From Salvelinus alpinus (taxonomy: Eukaryota > Chordata > Actinopteri > Salmoniformes > Salmonidae): a stretch of 64,000 bases of DNA. Within the stretch, counting starts at the first letter, position 1; every line of letters starts with the position of its first letter. The notes below the pieces were generated by a model. The model was not told the origin of the DNA and ran no database searches. It was given only the letters and a program-made list of their open reading frames with translations. The position numbers and the translations under genes are program-made. The stretch is taken from positions 17,497,038 through 17,561,037 of the forward strand of contig NC_092098.1 of assembly GCF_045679555.1 (NCBI RefSeq). Reading direction: 5' to 3'. Positions 1 to 11,107 of the stretch are shown here, piece after piece.

Positions 1-676
1 GGCAGCATCATATTGTGGGGGTGCTTTGCTGCTGGAAGGACTGGTGAACTTCACAAAATAGATGGCATCATGAGGCAGGAAAATGATGTGGATATATTGA
101 AGCAACATCTCAAGACATCAGTCAGGAAGTTAAAGCTTGGTTGCAAATGGGTCTTCCAAATGGACAATGACCCCAAGCATACTTCCAAAGTTGTGGCAAA
201 ATAGCTTAAGGACAACAAAGTAAAGGTATTGGAGTGGCCATTACAAAGCCCTGACTCAATCCAATAGAAAATTTGTGGGCAGAACTGAAAAAGTGTGTGC
301 GAGCAAGGAGGCCTACAAACCTGACTCAGTTACACCAGCTCTGTCAGGAGGAGTGGGCCAAAATTCACCCAACTTATTGTGGGAAGCAGGTGGAAGGCTA
401 CCTGAAATTTGACCCAAGTTAAACAATTTAAAGGCAATGCTACCAAATACTAATTGGGTGTGTGAACTTCTGAGCTACTGGGAATGTAATGAAATAAATA
501 AAAGCTGAAATAAATCATTCTCTCTACTATTATTCTGACATTTCACATTCTTAAAATAAAGTGGTGATCCTAACTGACCTAAAACAGGACATTTTTACCA
601 AGATAAAATGTCAGGAATTCTAAAACCTGAGTTGAAATATTTGGCTACGGTGTATGTAAACTTCCGACTTCAACTG
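1..676 (+). mobile_element. Sleeping Beauty-like Tc1 transposon, 3' half (cut by window start)
   Basis: Reading on the + strand, positions 13-204 encode the middle-to-C-terminal part of a Tc1 transposase ([22 protein letters not shown]). The frame ends at a TAG at 202-204 where related copies have TGG. Coding similarity continues as broken pieces to the KGNATKY-type end near 451. The right inverted repeat follows and ends in CTTCAACTG at 676, then TA (677-678). Its sequence closely matches the element at 45042-46953. It is a dead copy, broken by nonsense and frameshift changes. Confidence 0.9.
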
Positions 677-2617
677 TATATTGACGAAGTTGTTGTGAAG
701 ATGGGGAGGTATATGTCTGTTTTTTTAATAAAAATAAGTTTAACACAAATTAACTTTACTAGTTGTACATGCTCTGCTCTTGTCCCTTCTTGATTACAGT
801 CCGGTTATATGGTAAAGTGCAGAAAAGAAAGACCAGAGCTGTGTTCGAATACCCATACTAACATACTGTATACTACATACTTAATGAGTATATACAATTA
901 GTTCATTTTAGTATACTGTAAACCAGTGATTCCCTAGCGTTTTATAGTCCTGTACCCCTTCAAACATTCAACCTCCAGCTGCATACCAGCTAGCAGCAGT
1001 GTCAGCGCACTCTCAAATGTTGTTTTTTGCCATCATTGTAAGCCTGCCACACACATACTATACGATACATTTATTAAACATAAGAATGAGTGAGTTTTTG
1101 TCACAACCCGGCTTGTGGGAATATTTCAAATGTGTCTACCATGACTGGTTTTGCGCATGACTCACTCGCTATGAAATACGGGAACTGGGCAAACAGATGC
1201 GTACTCTGAGAGACAGTGGGAAAGTTGTAAAATCAAAATGACAGCTCTCTACTGCACAAAATATATGCAAGTATATTGGCCACCAGTGATTTTCATCAGT
1301 TGATTTTAGCTTGTTGTAGCCTGGCTGCTAGCTCGCTTCACTGATAAACACAGGGATGGAATTTTTGCTAGCTCGCTAAGGATGGTGGGCAATGCACAGA
1401 TTAACAGTGTGTAGCTTGTCTCTAGTGATCCGGGGGGGGGAATTGAGTTTCATATCGCAATTATTCTTGACTATTATATCTATCTTTTTTTTCTTTGCTT
1501 CTGTAGGTAGCTAGCGCTACTCGGCTGTACCTGCGCCAAAACTCCAGAATTTTTCATCCCAAAGCTTGTTCTCCATCTTCTTATTTAATAGTGAGCCAAC
1601 ATTTTCAGCACTTTTATTTCCCTGACAGCTTTTCTCATGCTCTCCCTTGTCTCTCTGCAACAGACATAGTGAGCAATATGTTTGGAACCACAAATTGCAA
1701 TAAAATATCAGTATCGAATTGCAATACATATAGAATCGTGAGAATAGCAATACATAACGTATCGGCATATAAGTATTGTCTATTGTATCATGAAGTCTCT
1801 GGCAATTCCCAGCCCTTGTCTCTTATTTACTTTAGTTTGACAGCTTGCGGATGAAGTTGTAGACATGTTCCTAGCAGTCAGTCCATACTTCAATATGTTT
1901 CCAAAGCACCAATCGCTACATTGTAATGTTGGGTCAGCTAAAAGCACAGCGCAGCAGACTCGATGTTGTACTGACTCGGGGCAGCGCAGGCTGTTCGCTG
2001 CTTTCGCTTGCCTTTCTCAGCAATTTTTCCTACTTGACGACGTGCGGAGCGCTTTATATGCGTGGCAAGTAATAAAAAATAAAGATGCATATTTCTAACT
2101 AACGTTATAGCATTGTTGTTGGATATTTGTTGTATTTTTTTCTCTTTATGATAATGATCAACCTGTTAGTGGTAGTTTTGTAATAACTGCACTGTGATTA
2201 TAATTTTGTGAAGGGGGGGGGGTTAGGGAATTGGTTAGGGAATTGTTTTTCTTAACGTTAACATCCCAATTTTGTTTAAACTAGGCTTGTCAACATTTTA
2301 CAAACGATATGATACCAGGCCAAGTATCATGATACCGAGTAGTATCGCGATACCACAGTGGGAAAATATTTGTGGCCGGGCATCCTGTTCGCCCTGTCCT
2401 CCAGACGCTTGTTCACGTTTTCTAAGCATTCTCCAAAGACCTGTCTCTGAAATTCACACTTCTACATAATGCAACACATCGAATTCAACTTCACACTGTT
2501 CACTGTATAATATAATACTGCATATAATGGCTGATTTGCTCATATTTGCAAAGCCTACCTGTGATTTGGCTGGATGAATGGGAGGAAAGAATATACATCA
2601 GTTTACATTGAGTTTAT
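677..2617. other. Intergenic stretch with degraded repeats, no gene seen
   Basis: No exon with coding similarity and flanking splice sites is visible. The part from about 1440 to 1818 reads like the tail of a non-autonomous hAT element (repeated ATATCG/AATTGCAATA-type words, ending near GGCAATTCCCAGCCC). A second AT-rich 'gatacc' patch at 2287-2355 is similar in style. Short ORFs here lack recognisable domains. Confidence 0.4.
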
Positions 2618-2810
2618 AAACTCAGCAAAAAAAGAAACATCCTCTCACTGTCAACTGCGTTTATTTTCAGCAAACTTAACATGTGTAAATATTTGTATGA
2701 CCATAAAAAGATTCAACAACTGAGACATAAACTGAACAAGTTCCACAGACATGTGACTAACAGAAATGGAATAATGTGTCCCTGAACAAAGGGGGGCGGT
2801 CAAAAGTAAG

Positions 2811-3770
2811 TCAGTATCTGGTGTGGCCACCAGCTGCATTAAGTACTGCAGTGCATCTCCTCCTCATGGACTGCACCAGATTTGCCAGTTCTTGCTGTGA
2901 GATGTTACCCCACTCTTCCACCAAGGCACCTGCAAGTTCCCGGACATTTCTGGGGTGAATGGCCCTAGCCCTCACCCTCCGATCCAGCAGGTCCCAGACG
3001 TGCTCAATGCGATTGAGATCCGGGCTCTTCACTGGCCATGGCAGAACACTGACATTCCTGTCTTGCAGGAAATCATGCACAGAACAAGCAGTATAGCTGG
3101 TGGCATTGTCATGCTGGAGGGTCATGTCAGGATGAGCCTGCAGGAAGGTTACCACATGAGGGAGAAGGATGTATTCCCTGTAACGCACAGCGTTGCGATT
3201 GCCTGCAATGACAACAAGCTCAGTCCGATGATGCTGTGACACACCGCCCCAGACCATGACGGACCCTCCACCTCCAAATCGATCCCGCTCCAGAGTACAG
3301 GCCTCGGTGTAACGCTCATTCCTCTGATGATAAACACGAATCCGACCATCACCCCTGGTGAGACAAAACTGCGACTCGTCAGTGAAGAGCACTTTTTGCC
3401 AGTCCTGTCTGGTCCAGCGACGGTGGGTTTGTGCCCATAGGCGACGTTGTTGCCGGTGATGTCTGGTGAGGACCTGCCTTACAACAGGCCTACAAGCCCT
3501 CAGTCCAGCCTCTCTCAGCCTATTGCGGACAGTCTGAGCACTGATGGAGGGATTGTGCTTTCCTGGTGTAACTTGGGCAGTTGGTGTTGCCATCCTATAC
3601 CTGTCCCGCAGGTGTGATGTTCGGATGTACCGATCGTGTGCAGGTGTTATATGTGGTCTTCCACTGCGAGGACGATCAGCAGTCCGTCTCGTCTCCCTGT
3701 AGCGCTGTCTTAGGCGTCTCACAGTACGGACATTGCAATTTATTGCCCTGGCCACATCTGCAGTCGTCAT
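2811..3770 (-). CDS. Tc1 transposase, 319 aa, N-terminally truncated by a stop
   Basis: This long open minus-strand frame encodes a Tc1/mariner transposase. The second half of the paired helix-turn-helix DNA-binding region comes first (INCNVRTVRRLRQRYRE, near residues 10-26). The DDE catalytic residues follow in LFTDESQF, LQHDNATS and NRIEHVWD. The frame ends in AGGHTRY, the usual family terminus. Directly upstream in frame is a TAA (complement of 3777-3779), so the start shown (ATG at 3768-3770) is internal and roughly 20 residues of the family N-terminus are lost. The ASP residues and spacing look normal, but loss of the N-terminal helix and the damaged right end make activity unlikely. Confidence 0.85.
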   Translation of the reverse strand: MTTADVARAINCNVRTVRRLRQRYRETRRTADRPRSGRPHITPAHDRYIRTSHLRDRYRMATPTAQVTPGKHNPSISAQTVRNRLREAGLRACRPVVRQVLTRHHRQQRRLWAQTHRRWTRQDWQKVLFTDESQFCLTRGDGRIRVYHQRNERYTEACTLERDRFGGGGSVMVWGGVSQHHRTELVVIAGNRNAVRYREYILLPHVVTFLQAHPDMTLQHDNATSYTACSVHDFLQDRNVSVLPWPVKSPDLNRIEHVWDLLDRRVRARAIHPRNVRELAGALVEEWGNISQQELANLVQSMRRRCTAVLNAAGGHTRY

Positions 3771-3942
3771 GCCTCCTTACAGCATGCCTAAGGCACGTTC
3801 ACACAGAAGAGCAGGGACCCTTGGCATCTTTCTTTTGGTGTTTTTCAGAGTCAGGACACTAGAGGCCTTTCTACTAAGTTTTCATAACTTTGACCTTAAT
3901 TGCCTACTGTCTGTAAGCTGTTAGTGTCTTAGCGACCGTTCC

Positions 3943-4669
3943 AAATCAAATCAAATTTATTTATATAGCCCTTCTTACATCAGCTGATATCTCAAAGTGC
4001 TGTACAGTAACCCAGCCTAAAACCCCAAACAGCAAGCAATGCAGGTGTAGAAGCACAGTGGCTAGGAAAAACTCCCTAGAAAGACCAAAACCTAGGAAGA
4101 AACCTAGAGAGGAACCAGGCTATGAGGGGTGGCCGGTCCTCTTCTGGCTGTGCCGGGTGGCGATTATAACAGAACATGGCCAAGATGTTCAAATGTTCAC
4201 AAATGACCAGCATGGTCAAATAATAATGATCACAGTAGTTGTCGAGGGTACAGCAAGTCAGCACCTCAGGAGTAAATGTCAGTTGGCTTTTCATAGCCGA
4301 TCATTAAGAGTATCTCTACCGCTCCTGCTGTCTCTAGAGAGTTGAAAACAGCAGATCTGGGACAGGTAGCACGTCCGGTGAACAGGTCATTGTTCCATAG
4401 CCGCAGGCAGAACAGTTGAAACTGGAGCAGCAGCACGGCCAGGTGGACTGGGGACAGCAAGGAGTCATCATGCCAGGTAGTCCCGAGGCATGGTCCTAGG
4501 GTTCAGGTCCTCCGAGAAAGAGAATTAGAGAGAGCATACTTAAATTCACACAGGACACCAGATAAGACAGGAGAAGTACTCCAGATATAACAAACTGACC
4601 CTAGCCCCCCGACACAAACTACTGCAGCATAAATACTGGAGGCTGAGACAGGAGGGGTCAGGAGACACT
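3943..4669. repeat. High-copy interspersed repeat inserted into the Tc1 element
   Basis: This 727-bp block begins with AAATCAAATCAAATTTATTT and a 'tatagcccttcttacatc' word that recurs widely in salmonid DNA (memory, not searched). It interrupts the Tc1 sequence at GTTCC, which is present at both borders as a likely 5-bp duplication. I see no coding content. It may be the 3' end of a retroelement, but its class cannot be settled from one copy. Confidence 0.6.
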
Positions 4670-4812
4670 GTTCCACAGGTGCATGTTCATTAACTGTTTA
4701 TGGTTCATTGAACAAGCATGGGAAACAATGTTAAAACCCTTTACAATTAAGATCTGTTTATTTATTTGGATTTTTACAAATGATCTTTGAAAGTCAGGGT
4801 CCTGAAAAAGTG

Positions 4813-5475
4813 TGTGTAGATAGATGCTCGTGAAGAGCGGACAGAGCGAAAGAAGCAGGTGAATGAAAGCAAATGTATGCTTAATCCGTAAATGTGGTCG
4901 GAGGCGCTGTATGGACGGTGTGATGCAAATACGAAGCCTCCGGAGGCATGCAGAGGCCAAGTTGAGCTCCGTACCACATCGCCGTGCCCCGCCCAGCTTT
5001 TGTAAAAATGCAGAGGGCTCGCATTGACGTGATTGACTCACTTCCTTGACTACTTCTTCACGGAGCAGTGCAGAGCTGTTGTGAAGACTTCTGCAGAGGC
5101 CGTATCACTGTAAATGCTGCACTGCCGATGCAGATTGACCATGCAGCGCTGATTACAACTGCCACAAGTCATATGCACATGAAAGTGAAGTGGATTTTAT
5201 TGGACCTGTGCATACTAGAGACTAGTAGCTGTTGCTTCAATTCAACTGAATTTATAAACAAAACTGATTTTAAAAATGTATAGCAGGTACCACCAGCAGG
5301 TTCTTTAGATCGGTAGGGATGAAAATGTCGGTAAAATCATATGTACTACGGTATTATAAAATGTTGGTATCATGACGTTTTGGTACTGGTATACCGTGCA
5401 ACACTAGTTTTAAACGTTCACACCCTCAATGTATGCTCAGTGCCACTACAATCTATTTTTAAACCTGTCTTTCAG
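4813..5475. other. Intron or intergenic DNA before the rnf128 exons
   Basis: No exon was found. The stretch 5305-5412 carries a 'ggtatcatgacg...gtataccgtgcaacact' segment resembling the end of a degenerate hAT MITE. The exon encoding the region between the membrane segment and the RING domain of rnf128 should lie upstream, but I could not find it in the window, so it is probably before position 1 or has been missed. Confidence 0.35.
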
Positions 5476-6904
5476 GAGACTGGGCCTGATGCTGACACCT
5501 GTGCAGTGTGTATTGACGCTTACAAGTCTGGCGACGTGCTGACCATTCTCACCTGCAAGTATGTACCGAACTGCAGTGGCTTTTACCTTGTTTAATATTG
5601 ACAAATGGAGTAGAGTAGTCCTACCTGGTCTGCTATTCCAATTACCTTCATTTTGTGATTGTCATCATTATTCTTATGTGTTTATTTTGGTTTAACTTTC
5701 CAGTCATTTCTTCCACAAGACCTGCATTGAGCCCTGGCTAATGGAGCACAGGACCTGCCCCATGTGTAAATGTGACATCCTCAAGGCCTTGGGAGTAGAG
5801 GTAGGCAACTATACCTTGCATCATGACCTAGTACTTTGAAATAACCTTTGCCTGTCATTCACTGAAATTCTTGATTAAAGACTGTTTTAGATTAAAAATA
5901 CTATTTACACTGCTAGTGGTTATTGTTTAAGAAGAATAGGCACGCATGCAAGATTGCTGTTTAAGGGTTGCAAGTTGAAACACCCGTAGTTGGACCTGAA
6001 ATTGCTTTGTTTTTATGAAAGTGATGATATTCATCTATCCAACTTCATCCCGCTGAGCAGCAGCCGGAAGAGGACCAGCCCAGTCATCAGTTGACCATGC
6101 AGCCAGACATGACGTCCTACCCCAGGGTTTTAGTCCCAGAGGACACCCGCAGTGAGACAGCCTCCGCAGGCTATGCTTCTGTACAATGCACAGAGGAGCA
6201 CAGCAACCCAACAGATGAGACCCACGTGTATGAGAGTAAGACACACAATTTACATTGAGGCAGAAAATAATTTCAGTAAGTCTTTTAACATCACAAGAAT
6301 TGTTTTTGATAGCTTTTTCACATCATTAGCAATGTCTATAGAGATAAGGGGGAGTATTTTAGTTCAGTTGGTAGTGGTACCTCTGTGTGGGTTCTTTGGG
6401 AGATGCTGGCTTTCACGTTAGCTCGATAATATGTGCTGAAGCCCTTGCTCAAGACATACCATGTGAAGTTTGCCACCCATATTTGAATTATAGTGGTTAG
6501 ATATTCCCGTTAACTTTTCTGATTCTATTTTTGTTTACTTAGTTTGATTGCTGTAAGTAGATATAAACAACTCCACTACAAAGTCTTCCTGATCAAACAA
6601 TCAGCATTGTTCTTACTGTCAGGGATTAAAAGGCCTCCTTTCCATCTCTCTTTAGCTTGCCTATCCATTGACATCTGTATGAGTGATTGTGCCAAAGTAA
6701 TTATTGACCAGCAGGCAGTTTGTTTTTTTTGTACGGTTTTCTAGCAGCACATGTGGGGCTTGACTGACTGGTAATCATGTTCGTGTTGCAGCGTTGGGGC
6801 ACCATCCTGGCCCAGGGTCAATCCAGGTGGACATCCTCCAGCCCCATTATGACAACCTCGCCTTTGAGGGCAACTCACGAAACCAACGGGAACCCCTAAC
6901 ATGA
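5476..6904 (+). CDS. rnf128: RNF128/GRAIL-like E3 ubiquitin ligase, last four coding exons
   Basis: Exons: 5476-5558, 5704-5800, about 6058-6235 and 6792-6904 (stop TGA 6902-6904). Each is bounded by GT/AG and the phases join. Exons 1 and 2 encode a RING-H2 domain: CAVC, then the pair H-x2-H formed by CNHFFH across the junction, then CPMCKCD. The sequence after it, ILKALGVE, is characteristic of the RNF128 group of PA-TM-RING ligases. Exon 3 carries [12 protein letters not shown], typical of the RNF128 C-terminal tail; exon 4 ends in NQREPLT. These ligases sit in endosomal or secretory membranes and ubiquitinate membrane and cytosolic targets; GRAIL restrains T-cell activation. The signal peptide, PA domain and membrane segment are not in the window. 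RNF13/130/149 are less likely given the tail motif. Adjacency to tbc1d8b matches the human order. Confidence 0.87.
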
Positions 6905-7407
6905 ATGGGATGCTCACTCCAAGCACTAGATCTTGGCTAATGGGACTGGCACCACAATCAATTACATTCGAAGATGTTTCCTGTGGTCATGAAGCAAGGG
7001 AAACCAGGAATGTGGGTCTGATATTATTCATAGGGAAAGAGGGCTTGACCTATATATGCATATCAATTTACATGAAATTGATGAGGCAATCCTTCGATGC
7101 ACTTGTCTGAGTTTGGAAATGGTACTGTCCAGTTTCATTCTGATTTAATTGTACTTTTTAATAATATGATTTGTTATTTGATTACGTTTCTTGAGGCTTA
7201 ATTACTTCAGTCAATGTATCACTTCATCAGTTACTGATTTTAAATTGTTTCAATATGCTAATTTAACACTACTACTGTCCTTTAATGGAGTTAATAGGAA
7301 ACAGTTCTAATGACAAAGTTCTAGAGGCAGTATGCAAATTCAGTTTAGAAGACCCTTTAGATTTTGAAACATAAAATAATGCAGTAGTTAATGTATCAGT
7401 AAAAGTA
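6905..7407 (+). other. Probable rnf128 3' UTR and flank
   Basis: The sequence is AT-rich and non-coding, follows the rnf128 stop and has no recognisable repeat before 7408. I did not find a clear AATAAA with a convincing downstream element, so the transcript end is not fixed. Confidence 0.4.
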
Positions 7408-7563
7408 GGGTTGCTAAATTCCAGTAACTCCCAAAATCCCCAAGTTTTCCAGAAATCCTGTTTTGAGGGAGCCGGATTTCCTCCTGATTCCATATATTTA
7501 GTCCAACCAGGTTTTGTGGAAAACCGCAGCTATATGGGGAAAGTTACTGGATTTTTACAACCC
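7408..7563. mobile_element. Foldback MITE flanked by TA
   Basis: The left end GGGTTGCTAAATTCCAGTAA is mirrored by the complement of the right end (TTACTGGATTTTTACAACCC). TA dinucleotides flank both ends (7406-7407, 7564-7565), as expected for a Tc1/mariner-type non-autonomous element. It is about 156 bp with no coding sequence. Confidence 0.75.
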
Positions 7564-7796
7564 TAAGTATGTAATTTTCTGAAGGTTTGCTGCTTTACAC
7601 ATTTTCTAATACTATTTGTTGCATGGAAAATTTATTTTACACTGCTATTCAAAGTTCCAATGTACTTTTACTGATATGTCTTCTAAGCATTGATTTTATT
7701 TAAAGTAACTGTCCAGTGTTTCCAGATTGTCTATAAAATATGACCTATAATTAATTACAATATAAGTTAAGACATTTTGGAAAGAAAACTATTTAA

Positions 7797-7867
7797 GTAT
7801 GTTAAAAAGCTTTTTAACATACTCAATACGCCCACACCAACAACAGAATAGTGTGGGTGTATTGAGT
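7797..7867. repeat. Two adjacent perfect or near-perfect hairpins
   Basis: Positions 7797-7822 form a perfect 26-bp palindrome (GTATGTTAAAAAG and its complement, no loop). It shares its last two bases with a second inverted repeat: arms 7821-7837 and 7851-7867 match at 16 of 17 positions around a 13-nt loop. It could be a MITE remnant. Confidence 0.8.
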
Positions 7868-8739
7868 GATGACGAATTAGAAGTTTTCTTGTTGTAATTA
7901 ACTCGTAGCATACTTAGATTACTCATTATATTAATAGTCAGATTTAATCAACAAATCTGTCTTTTTTTTTTTAAAGATGAAGGGTCAAAATCATTACATA
8001 TCCCATCGAGCTGCCCGTTGTCAAAGTTCCAAGACCAGTCAGAAACGTCCAGCTAATCCTACGCCAAAGAGGCCGGTGAATCTCAAAACTGAACTTGGAT
8101 CTGCGTTAAGTAGCAATGATATCCTTCGCAACTGTCGTTTTACGACAGATATCTCGAACCAGTCAAGACTATAAATCATTTTTACGTTTCTTTACAGCAA
8201 ATTCCTGAGTTACCTAATTGTAAAACTAGCAAAGAAGTTTTGAAGTGGAGGGTGCCGTATTAATGAAGTTTGACAATGAGGATGAAAACTAGCATAGTTC
8301 AGCTAGTTTATCCAGGGAAAACAAGCTCGGCCTAGTGTGCACTAGGCTAATTCGGGGAAAAGATTCTAGTTTTTATGTCCTGATATTAGGAGCTGGCGGC
8401 AAAGTTTGATTAAACAATTCAGAGACCTTAATGAATACATAAAATTACATATATTTTAAGGAGAGTGAATCGATAATCCCGAAATCAACTGTAACTGTCG
8501 ATAGTAAAACAATGTTTGAGTGAACCCTGAATACAGTAAATTAATGGTGAAGTCGCTTCCGGACACGTTAGACGACGACTCACCACTATACTGGTCATAA
8601 AAAAATATTAATCCGAGTAGACCATTGATTGGCCAGCTCATCCTCTATAAGGAAATGGCAAGCATTTTGTAAATGGTCTGTTTGAGATACAAGTTTGAGG
8701 CAGGTTTTTTTTCTCCAATTTATACTTAATTTTCATTTA
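7868..8739. other. Stretch with one uncharacterised small ORF
   Basis: The only open frame worth noting is 7977-8174 (+), 65 codons, rich in Lys, Arg, Ser and Pro, preceded by a pyrimidine tract and AAAG that resembles a splice acceptor. It has no recognisable domain, and no donor or partner exon is apparent, so I do not call it a gene. The rest is AT-rich with no feature seen. Confidence 0.25.
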
Positions 8740-8960
8740 ACCTTTTTATTTAACTAGGCAAGTCAGTTGAATAAATTCTTATTTACAATGACGGCCTACC
8801 CCAGACAAACCTGGACGACACTGGACCAATTGTGCGCTTGCCCTATGGGACTCCCAATCACGGCCGGATGTGATTCAGGCTGGATTCGAACCAGGGACTG
8901 TAGGGACGCATCTTGCACTGAAGATGCAGTGCCTTAGACTGCTGTGCCACTCGTGAGCCC
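8740..8960 (-). mobile_element. tRNA-derived SINE, minus orientation
   Basis: Read on the minus strand from 8960, it has an A-box-like GAGTGGCACAGCAGTCTAAGG and a B-box CTGGTTCGAATCCAGCC. The body is CACAATTGGTCCAGTGTCGTC and the 3' tail is AACTGACTTGCCTAGTTAAA (near 8750-8769). This is the common salmonid SINE architecture. Confidence 0.85.
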
Positions 8961-9162
8961 ATACGAGTATAGGATGAGTCAGCAACATTATTTGGGTATG
9001 AGAATATGAACTTTTAAAAGTGTGAATTTCACTGGACAGTTACTTTAAATCATAAGCATAGGATGTTACTCTCGATCAATACTCAGTTTTCCTTACCTTG
9101 CAGAGGAGAGCATAAGATTGAGGAACATTCCAGGTTCTTAATGAAGATTTTCGTGTCTCATT

Positions 9163-9326
9163 GGCTGCGTTTAGACAGGCAGCCCAATTCTGATATTCTT
9201 TTCACTAATTGGTCTTTTAACCAATCAGACCAGCTCTGTGAAAAAGACCTGATGTGAAAAGATGTGATTGGTCAAAAGACCAATTCATGGGAAAAAATCA
9301 ATGGGCTGCCTGTCTAAATGCACCCA
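9163..9326. mobile_element. Foldback MITE
   Basis: The left end GCGTTTAGACAGGCAGCCCA is mirrored by the complement of TGGGCTGCCTGTCTAAATGC at the right. The inner arms (TTGGTCTTTTAACCAATCA / TGATTGGTCAAAAGACCAAT-like) are also complementary, so nearly the whole element folds. A partial relative lies at 52121-52241. Confidence 0.75.
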
Positions 9327-9330
9327 TTGT

Positions 9331-9912
9331 TATCATTGATTGTGCATGTACTTTTGGTTTACCATTTGTTTATTTATTAAGGAAAATCCCAAAATGAGGG
9401 ACTGCCCCACCTACTGTATGCTTGTGACATTACTATTTCTTACACACTCTGCTCCAACCCCCTGCCCAGTGCTTCCTGATCTGTAGCTTATTTTTTTGTC
9501 TGTTATGAGGTTGATGCATGTTAGGAATGGTATTTCTAAACTTGGAAATAGTCCTTTACGGTATGGCAGTAAGAGAATCTTTTTGAACCCCCTGGCTTCA
9601 TGCAAATATTTTAAAATGTGTGTGAGTAACTACCTGTGCTTTATGCGTGTGTGCCTTTAAAATGATTCACCAGTGCAAGATATAATTCCATGCCATCCTA
9701 CTTTGATAGGGAAATGCTATGATTTCACTGTATTTTCAAGTAGATTGTGCATGCACTTTACATGAATTAATTCATTACACTTTCAATATATGTATCTGGT
9801 TTTTTTTCACTCGTCTTAACCTTGTTCAGCCTTTCCAGAGTAAATGTATATTATAGTATTTTTCTTAAATAAGGGACAAAAAGGGTATTCTATATTTTAT
9901 TTTACTTAGTTA
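9331..9912. other. AT-rich intergenic stretch, nothing recognised
   Basis: No open frame with a domain, no SINE boxes and no inverted-repeat boundaries were seen between the MITE and the Tc1 remnant. Confidence 0.4.
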
Positions 9913-10573
9913 CAGTGCCTTCATACCCATTGACTCATTCCACATTTTGTTACAGCCTGAATTCTATTAGATTTTACACTAGATTTTTTTTTCATCCATC
10001 TACACACAATACCCCATGATGACAAAGTGAAATCATGTTTTTAGAAATGTTTGCACATTTATTGAAAATGAAACACAGAAATATCTAATTAAGTATTCAC
10101 ACCCCTGAGTCAGTACATGTTAGAATCACCTTTGGCAGTGATTACAGCTGTGAGTCTTTCTGGATAAGTCTCAAAGCTTTGCACACCTGGATTGTACAAT
10201 ATTTCCACATTATTCTTTAAAATGTTGAGCACTGTCTTTAATTGTATGTGTGGGGTACAAGTAGAGATTAGGTATTCATTAAAAAATCATGTTAAACACT
10301 TATTGCGCATGGTCCATGCAACTTATTATGTGACTTAACCGCATGTTTACGCATTAACTTATTTAGGCTTTCCATAACAAAGGGGTTGAATGCTAACTGA
10401 CTCGAAGACATTTCAGCTTTTCATATTTAGTTCATTTGTAAAAACTCTAACATATTTCAAATTTGACATTATGGGGTATTATGTGTAGGCCAGTGACACA
10501 ATCTTAATTAAATTTAGGCTTTAACAATAAAAGTGAAAAAGTAAAGGGGTGTGAATACTTTCTGAAGGCACTG
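9913..10573 (-). mobile_element. Internally deleted Tc1-family element
   Basis: The left terminus CAGTGCCTTCATACCCATTG and the right terminus (GTGTGAATACTTTCTGAAGG then CACTG) are inverted copies. TA precedes the left end. Inside are transposase-gene remnants in minus sense ('GCAGTGATTACAGCTGTGAG' type words), but most of the gene is deleted. It belongs to the same family as 41191-42768. Confidence 0.8.
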
Positions 10574-11107
10574 CATGTGAGAAATTTGATAACTGGTATA
10601 TATTCATAAAATACTTTTAGAATATTGCAAATATATTTTCATATTAAAATATTGCTTTTTGATAATTAGTTCATTTTGTGTGTGTGTATATGGATTAAAA
10701 GCATTTTCTGATCTTCATTCATTAGTGACAATTATTTTGCATAAAAGGCCATGCTCACCTCAGTTGGTGAGGAATTTTGCAAATGGGCAGAGCAGGGAAG
10801 ACTAATCACGTGTGATGGGTATTCGCTGTAGGCTGCAATGAACACAACCATGTAAAGAACCTATAATTAAGTTAAATGCATGCAAAGGTAAACGTGTTAT
10901 CTCCTACGAATGATGCAGTGCCCTCCTTGGGCCAATCAGTGTAATTTTGTAAATGACTGATCTCTAAGGCAAGTCAGTCACCCAAGTTTTGTCAAAATCG
11001 TGCCAGTGGTGTCTGATATCATGTTGGTTTGCTAGACTCGTATCCCTGGGGATGTGTACCAAATTTCAGCATTGTTGAGTCGAACAGATCAAGAGATTAA
11101 CATGTAC
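10574..11107. other. Intergenic stretch with a low-copy repeat shared with the 31.0-kb region
   Basis: No gene seen. Part of it (about 10950-11025, CAAGTTTTGTCAAAATCGTG and a following CAGTG-TCTGATATC word) resembles 31015-31060. Confidence 0.4.

Larger units (their letters stand above)
2618..4812 (-). mobile_element. Tc1-family transposon, minus orientation, split by a nested repeat
   Basis: The left terminal repeat begins with ACTCAGCAAAAAAAGAAAC at about 2619. The transposase gene lies on the minus strand (2811-3770). The element sequence stops at GACCGTTCC (3942) and resumes at TGTTCCACAGGTGCATG (about 4670), with an unrelated repeat between. The right end runs to CAGGGTCCTGAAAAAG (about 4812), after which the expected terminal repeat is lost. 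The nearly intact reading frame suggests a fairly young copy that is already immobile. Confidence 0.85.

Noticed and set aside
3852..3880. Small inversion in the Tc1 element (ACACTAGAGGCCTTTCTAC)
   Set aside because: It appears inverted only relative to a consensus I hold in memory; without an alignment I cannot show it.
5059..5283. ORF before the rnf128 exons as the upstream rnf128 exon
   Set aside because: The translation lacks the basic, Leu/Lys-rich stretch expected before the RING domain, and splice phases do not match.
7977..8174. 65-codon basic ORF as a host gene or missed exon
   Set aside because: No recognisable domain, no matching donor or partner exon, and it lies downstream of the rnf128 stop; chance is likely.
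8880..8960. tRNA gene on the minus strand
   Set aside because: A and B boxes are present but embedded in a SINE body with no tRNA cloverleaf; the same applies at 15720-15800 and 42200-42260.
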